Below, piece after piece: positions 61,336-64,000 of a DNA stretch of 64,000 nt (within the stretch, counting starts at the first letter, position 1; each line of letters begins with the position of its first letter). The stretch lies in the NCBI RefSeq assembly GCF_005280655.1, contig NZ_CP040058.1:1340001-1404000 (forward strand). The letters run 5' to 3'. The translations under genes and the position numbers were made by a program. This DNA comes from Anaerostipes rhamnosivorans (GTDB lineage Bacteria > Bacillota > Clostridia > Lachnospirales > Lachnospiraceae). Below the pieces are notes generated by a model. The model did no database searches. It was not told where the DNA came from and saw only the letters and a program-made list of their open reading frames with translations.

Positions 61336-62658
61336 ATGAGTAAACCGATAGTAGCAATTGTGGGAAGGCCGAACGTGGGAAAATCCACGCTGTTCAACGC
61401 ACTTGCGGGCGAGAATATCTCTATAGTAAAGGATACGCCCGGAGTGACCAGAGACAGGATTTATGCGGACATTTCCTGGCTGAATTATAATTTTACACTG
61501 ATTGATACCGGAGGGATCGAGCCGGACTCAGGAGATGTGATCCTTTCCAGAATGCGGGAGCAGGCACAGATCGCCATTGAGACGGCCGATGTCATCGTTT
61601 TCCTGGTGGATGTCAGACAGGGCTTGGTGGATGCTGACTTCCAAGTGGCAGACATGCTGAGACGTTCCAGAAAGCCGGTCGTCCTGGCAGTCAACAAGGT
61701 GGACAACTATGATAAGTTCCTGGCGGATACCTATGAGTTTTATAATCTGGGGCTGGGAGACCCTCATCCGGTTTCTGCAAACTCCAAGTTAGGGTTCGGT
61801 GACCTGCTGGATGAAGTGGTAGAGAACTGTGATCCTGAGGCGTTGGAGGAAGAAGAGGATGAACGGCCGAAGATTGCCATCATCGGAAAACCAAATGCAG
61901 GAAAGTCTTCGATCATCAATAAGATGCTTGGTGAGGAGAGAGTCATAGTCTCTGACGTTGCGGGCACCACAAGAGATGCCATCGACACCGTCATTGAGAA
62001 AAACGGCAAAGAATACGTGTTTATCGACACTGCCGGGCTGCGCAGAAAGAATAAGATCAAAGAGGAACTGGAGCGCTACAGCGTGATCCGTACTGTATCT
62101 GCCGTGGAGAGGTGTGATGTGGCAGTCCTGGTCATCGACGCCACGGAAGGCATCACAGAACAGGACGCAAAGATCGCGGGGATTGCCCATGAGAGAGGCA
62201 AGGGAATGATCATAGCGGTCAATAAATGGGATCTTGTGGAGAAGGATGACAAGACGATTTATAAGTTTACCAACAAGATTCGTGAAGTCCTGGCTTACAT
62301 GTCCTATGCGGAGTTAGTTTTTATCTCAGCGAAGACAGGACAGCGCTTTCCGAAGATTTTTGATATGCTTGACGCTGTCATCGAGAACCACGCAATGCGT
62401 GTGCAGACCGGAGTGCTGAACGAGATTCTGACAGAGGCAGTGGCCATGAAGCAGCCGCCGTCCGACAAGGGAAAACGCCTGAAACTCTACTATATGACAC
62501 AGGTATCGGTAAAACCGCCGACTTTCGTTGTGTTTATCAATGACAAGCAGCTGATGCATTTTTCATATACCCGTTATATTGAAAACCAGATCCGGAATAC
62601 TTTTGGATTCCGGGGTACGCCGATTCATATCATTGCGCGGGAAAGGAAGGAAAAGTAA
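61336..62658 (+). CDS. der: GTPase Der (EngA)
   Basis: A 440-residue GTPase with two tandem G domains. G domain 1 has [18 protein letters not shown] (near 8) and [11 protein letters not shown] domain 2 (residues ~178-345) has [38 protein letters not shown] and NKWDLVEK. The C-terminal KH-like domain has [20 protein letters not shown] and [16 protein letters not shown]. It is needed for 50S assembly. GAGAGGA precedes ATG 61336. The 115-bp gap upstream holds an AT-rich promoter region. Its stop overlaps the plsY start by 1 bp. Confidence 0.97.
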   Translation: MSKPIVAIVGRPNVGKSTLFNALAGENISIVKDTPGVTRDRIYADISWLNYNFTLIDTGGIEPDSGDVILSRMREQAQIAIETADVIVFLVDVRQGLVDADFQVADMLRRSRKPVVLAVNKVDNYDKFLADTYEFYNLGLGDPHPVSANSKLGFGDLLDEVVENCDPEALEEEEDERPKIAIIGKPNAGKSSIINKMLGEERVIVSDVAGTTRDAIDTVIEKNGKEYVFIDTAGLRRKNKIKEELERYSVIRTVSAVERCDVAVLVIDATEGITEQDAKIAGIAHERGKGMIIAVNKWDLVEKDDKTIYKFTNKIREVLAYMSYAELVFISAKTGQRFPKIFDMLDAVIENHAMRVQTGVLNEILTEAVAMKQPPSDKGKRLKLYYMTQVSVKPPTFVVFINDKQLMHFSYTRYIENQIRNTFGFRGTPIHIIARERKEK

Positions 62659-63284
62659 TGGTCCTTTGTGTTTTTCTCTGCCTGGCTATGGGATATCTGC
62701 TGGGCTGCATTCAGACAGGATACATCATCGGAAAAATCAATCATATTGATATAAGAAACTACGGAAGCGGAAATTCAGGAACTACAAATACCTTGAGAAC
62801 TCTGGGAAAGACAGCGGCGCTGCTGACTTTCCTCGGAGATTCCCTAAAGGGACTCATCGCAGTAAACGCTGCGAGATACATACTGATCCCCCAATTCGGC
62901 GGGATGGCTCATGAAGCTACACTTTGGCTGGTGACTGGTTTTGCAGTGGTCATCGGACATAATTTTCCCTTTTACCTGCACTTTAAGGGAGGGAAGGGAA
63001 TCGCTACTACAGGCGGAGTGATCTTTGCATTTGACTGGAGGCTGGGGCTTCTCTGTCTGCTGATCTTCTCCGTAGTTACGGGGATCAGCAGATATGTATC
63101 ATTGGGTTCCATTTGTATGGTGCTTGTGATCCCTTTTATTTTATATTTCAGCAGTCCCAACGATTGGCAGCTGGTGGCAGTTGGATGTATATTCACAGCG
63201 ATGGCGGTCTGGAGACATAGGGCAAACATTGACCGGCTGATTCACGGGACGGAAAACAAGCTTGGGCAGAAGGTAAAACGTTAG
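62658..63284 (+). CDS. plsY: glycerol-3-phosphate acyltransferase PlsY
   Basis: A 208-residue membrane enzyme with about five membrane segments. GYLLGCIQTGYIIGK near residue 10-24, RNYGSGNSGTTNTLRTLGK (motif 1, near 31-50), VVIGHNFPFYLHFKGGKGIATTGG (motif 2, near 97-120) and WRHRANIDRLIHGTENKLG (motif 3) are all intact. It acylates glycerol-3-P with acyl-phosphate, the first step of phospholipid synthesis. It is directly coupled to der upstream and gpsA downstream, the latter supplying glycerol-3-P. Confidence 0.96.
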   Translation: MVLCVFLCLAMGYLLGCIQTGYIIGKINHIDIRNYGSGNSGTTNTLRTLGKTAALLTFLGDSLKGLIAVNAARYILIPQFGGMAHEATLWLVTGFAVVIGHNFPFYLHFKGGKGIATTGGVIFAFDWRLGLLCLLIFSVVTGISRYVSLGSICMVLVIPFILYFSSPNDWQLVAVGCIFTAMAVWRHRANIDRLIHGTENKLGQKVKR

Positions 63285-63293
63285 GAGGAAACT

Positions 63294-64000
63294 ATGAAGA
63301 AGGTAAGTGTGATTGGTGCAGGAAGCTGGGGAAGTGCTTTGGCAGTTCTGTTGGCGAATAACGGTAATGAAGTGACCCTGTGGTCTCATGACAAACAGGA
63401 AGTAGACATGCTTATGAAGGAAAGAGAGCAGAAGGATAAACTGCCGGGAGTGAAGCTGCCCGACAACGTAAAAGTCAGCGGCGATCTAGAGGAAACTCTT
63501 TCTGGAAAAGATGTCATTGTGATGGCTGTGCCGTCTCCGGTGGTCCGTTCCATGGCAGAGCGCATGGCTCCTTTTATCAAAGAAGGACAGGTAATCGTCA
63601 ACGTAGCGAAGGGAATCGAAGACGAGACTTTCAAAACTCTCACTGAGATCATCGAGGAAGAGATTCCTGGCGCTGTAGTCTGCGTACTTTCCGGACCAAG
63701 CCATGCAGAGGAAGTCGGAAGAAAGCTTCCTACCACCTGTGTAGTTGGCGCAAAAAAAGAGAGTGTAGCCGTTATGCTGCAGGATCTATTCATGAATGAA
63801 GTATTCCGTGTCTATACAAGCCCGGATATTATGGGAATCGAGCTTGGGGGAGCGTTAAAAAATGTCATTGCTCTTGCAGCAGGTGTCACAGACGGTCTTG
63901 GATATGGCGATAACACAAAGGCTGCATTGATGACCAGAGGGATCGCAGAGCTTACCAGACTTGGTGTGGCACTTGGAGGACAGATTGAGACCTTTACCGG
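63294..64000 (+). CDS. gpsA: NAD(P)H-dependent glycerol-3-phosphate dehydrogenase (3' end beyond window)
   Basis: The first ~235 residues of GpsA. VSVIGAGSWGSALAVLLANNG is the nucleotide-binding motif at the N terminus, VIVMAVPSPVVRSM near 77, VNVAKGIEDETF near 103, CVLSGPSHAEEVGR near 130 and GIELGGALKNVIALAAGVTDGLGYGDNTKAALMTRG near 180-215 (catalytic Lys in LKN). It reduces dihydroxyacetone-P to glycerol-3-P for PlsY. AGGAGG precedes ATG 63294. The reading frame is open to the window end; the C-terminal part is not visible. Confidence 0.95.
   Translation, partial: MKKVSVIGAGSWGSALAVLLANNGNEVTLWSHDKQEVDMLMKEREQKDKLPGVKLPDNVKVSGDLEETLSGKDVIVMAVPSPVVRSMAERMAPFIKEGQVIVNVAKGIEDETFKTLTEIIEEEIPGAVVCVLSGPSHAEEVGRKLPTTCVVGAKKESVAVMLQDLFMNEVFRVYTSPDIMGIELGGALKNVIALAAGVTDGLGYGDNTKAALMTRGIAELTRLGVALGGQIETFT

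Overview
This window looks like chromosome from a low-to-mid GC, Gram-positive anaerobe of the Clostridia, most likely Lachnospiraceae (an Anaerostipes-like gut commensal would fit). Reasons: strong AGGAGG-type ribosome binding sites and TTGACA-17-TATAAT promoters, the sporulation-type membrane protein YtaF, a DUF6774-type small protein, class II aldolase, several mannose-family PTS genes, a LicT antiterminator, a SigI/RsgI-like pair, and the rimM-trmD-rplS-lepB-rbgA-rnhB-yraN order typical of Firmicutes. The genus is inference.

Layout. 1-1000: 3' end of a 23S rRNA and a tRNA-Trp, with no 5S between them. 1044-2298: three small minus-strand genes and ytaF. 2368-14739: a sugar-uptake island. 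A lone PTS EIIA, an aldolase, a pentose/hexulose-phosphate epimerase and an EIIB-EIIC-EIID-Zn-dehydrogenase-SDR-GntR operon share one operator dyad (ATWACC-NNT-GGTNAT). A second, inverted copy (EIIB'-EIIC-EIID-dehydrogenase-GntR) faces it. Its EIIB lost its 5' half at the junction with a tyrosine recombinase gene, and the two dehydrogenase genes are nearly identical over 1,019 bp. 15795-20791: an N-acetylglucosamine operon (licT, EIIA, EIICB, nagB, nagA) behind a LicT-type RNA antiterminator. 21020-26304: cell-wall enzymes, a radical SAM protein, a PHP phosphatase and a Na/Pi transporter. 26475-33405: the lower-glycolysis cluster gap-pgk-tpi-[toxin/antitoxin]-gpmI-eno. 33634-36641: secG, rnr, smpB. 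36702-42930: a GH25 lysozyme, a HAD phosphatase, a solute-binding lipoprotein next to a hybrid sensor kinase, and a TraX-like protein. 42991-43335: tmRNA, used as the apparent integration site of a decayed element (integrase, a candidate small RNA, two lipoproteins of which one is Ltp-like, and a truncated repressor) up to about 47015. 47015-49584: a secreted Ig-like protein and a His-rich exoprotein with an ECF-like sigma factor and RsgI-like anti-sigma factor. 49581-53655: a response regulator-ABC transporter-histidine kinase module of the antimicrobial-peptide resistance type. 53821-64000: a DUF885 lipoprotein and a housekeeping run of rimM, trmD, rplS, lepB, rbgA, lepB, rnhB, yraN, pgeF, der, plsY and gpsA (cut by the window end).

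How it fits together. The sugar island would import and phosphorylate a hexose or ketose, interconvert it by two dehydrogenases and an epimerase, and pass it through the aldolase to the adjacent-encoded glycolysis. The amino-sugar operon feeds fructose-6-phosphate to the same route. The most unusual items are the inverted, homogenised PTS/dehydrogenase duplication with its shared operators, a structured intergenic repeat whose stem shows compensatory changes (33916 and 57338, partial at 27594), the ssrA-integrated remnant with a candidate sRNA, and the His-rich sigma/anti-sigma locus. No CRISPR array or complete IS element was seen.
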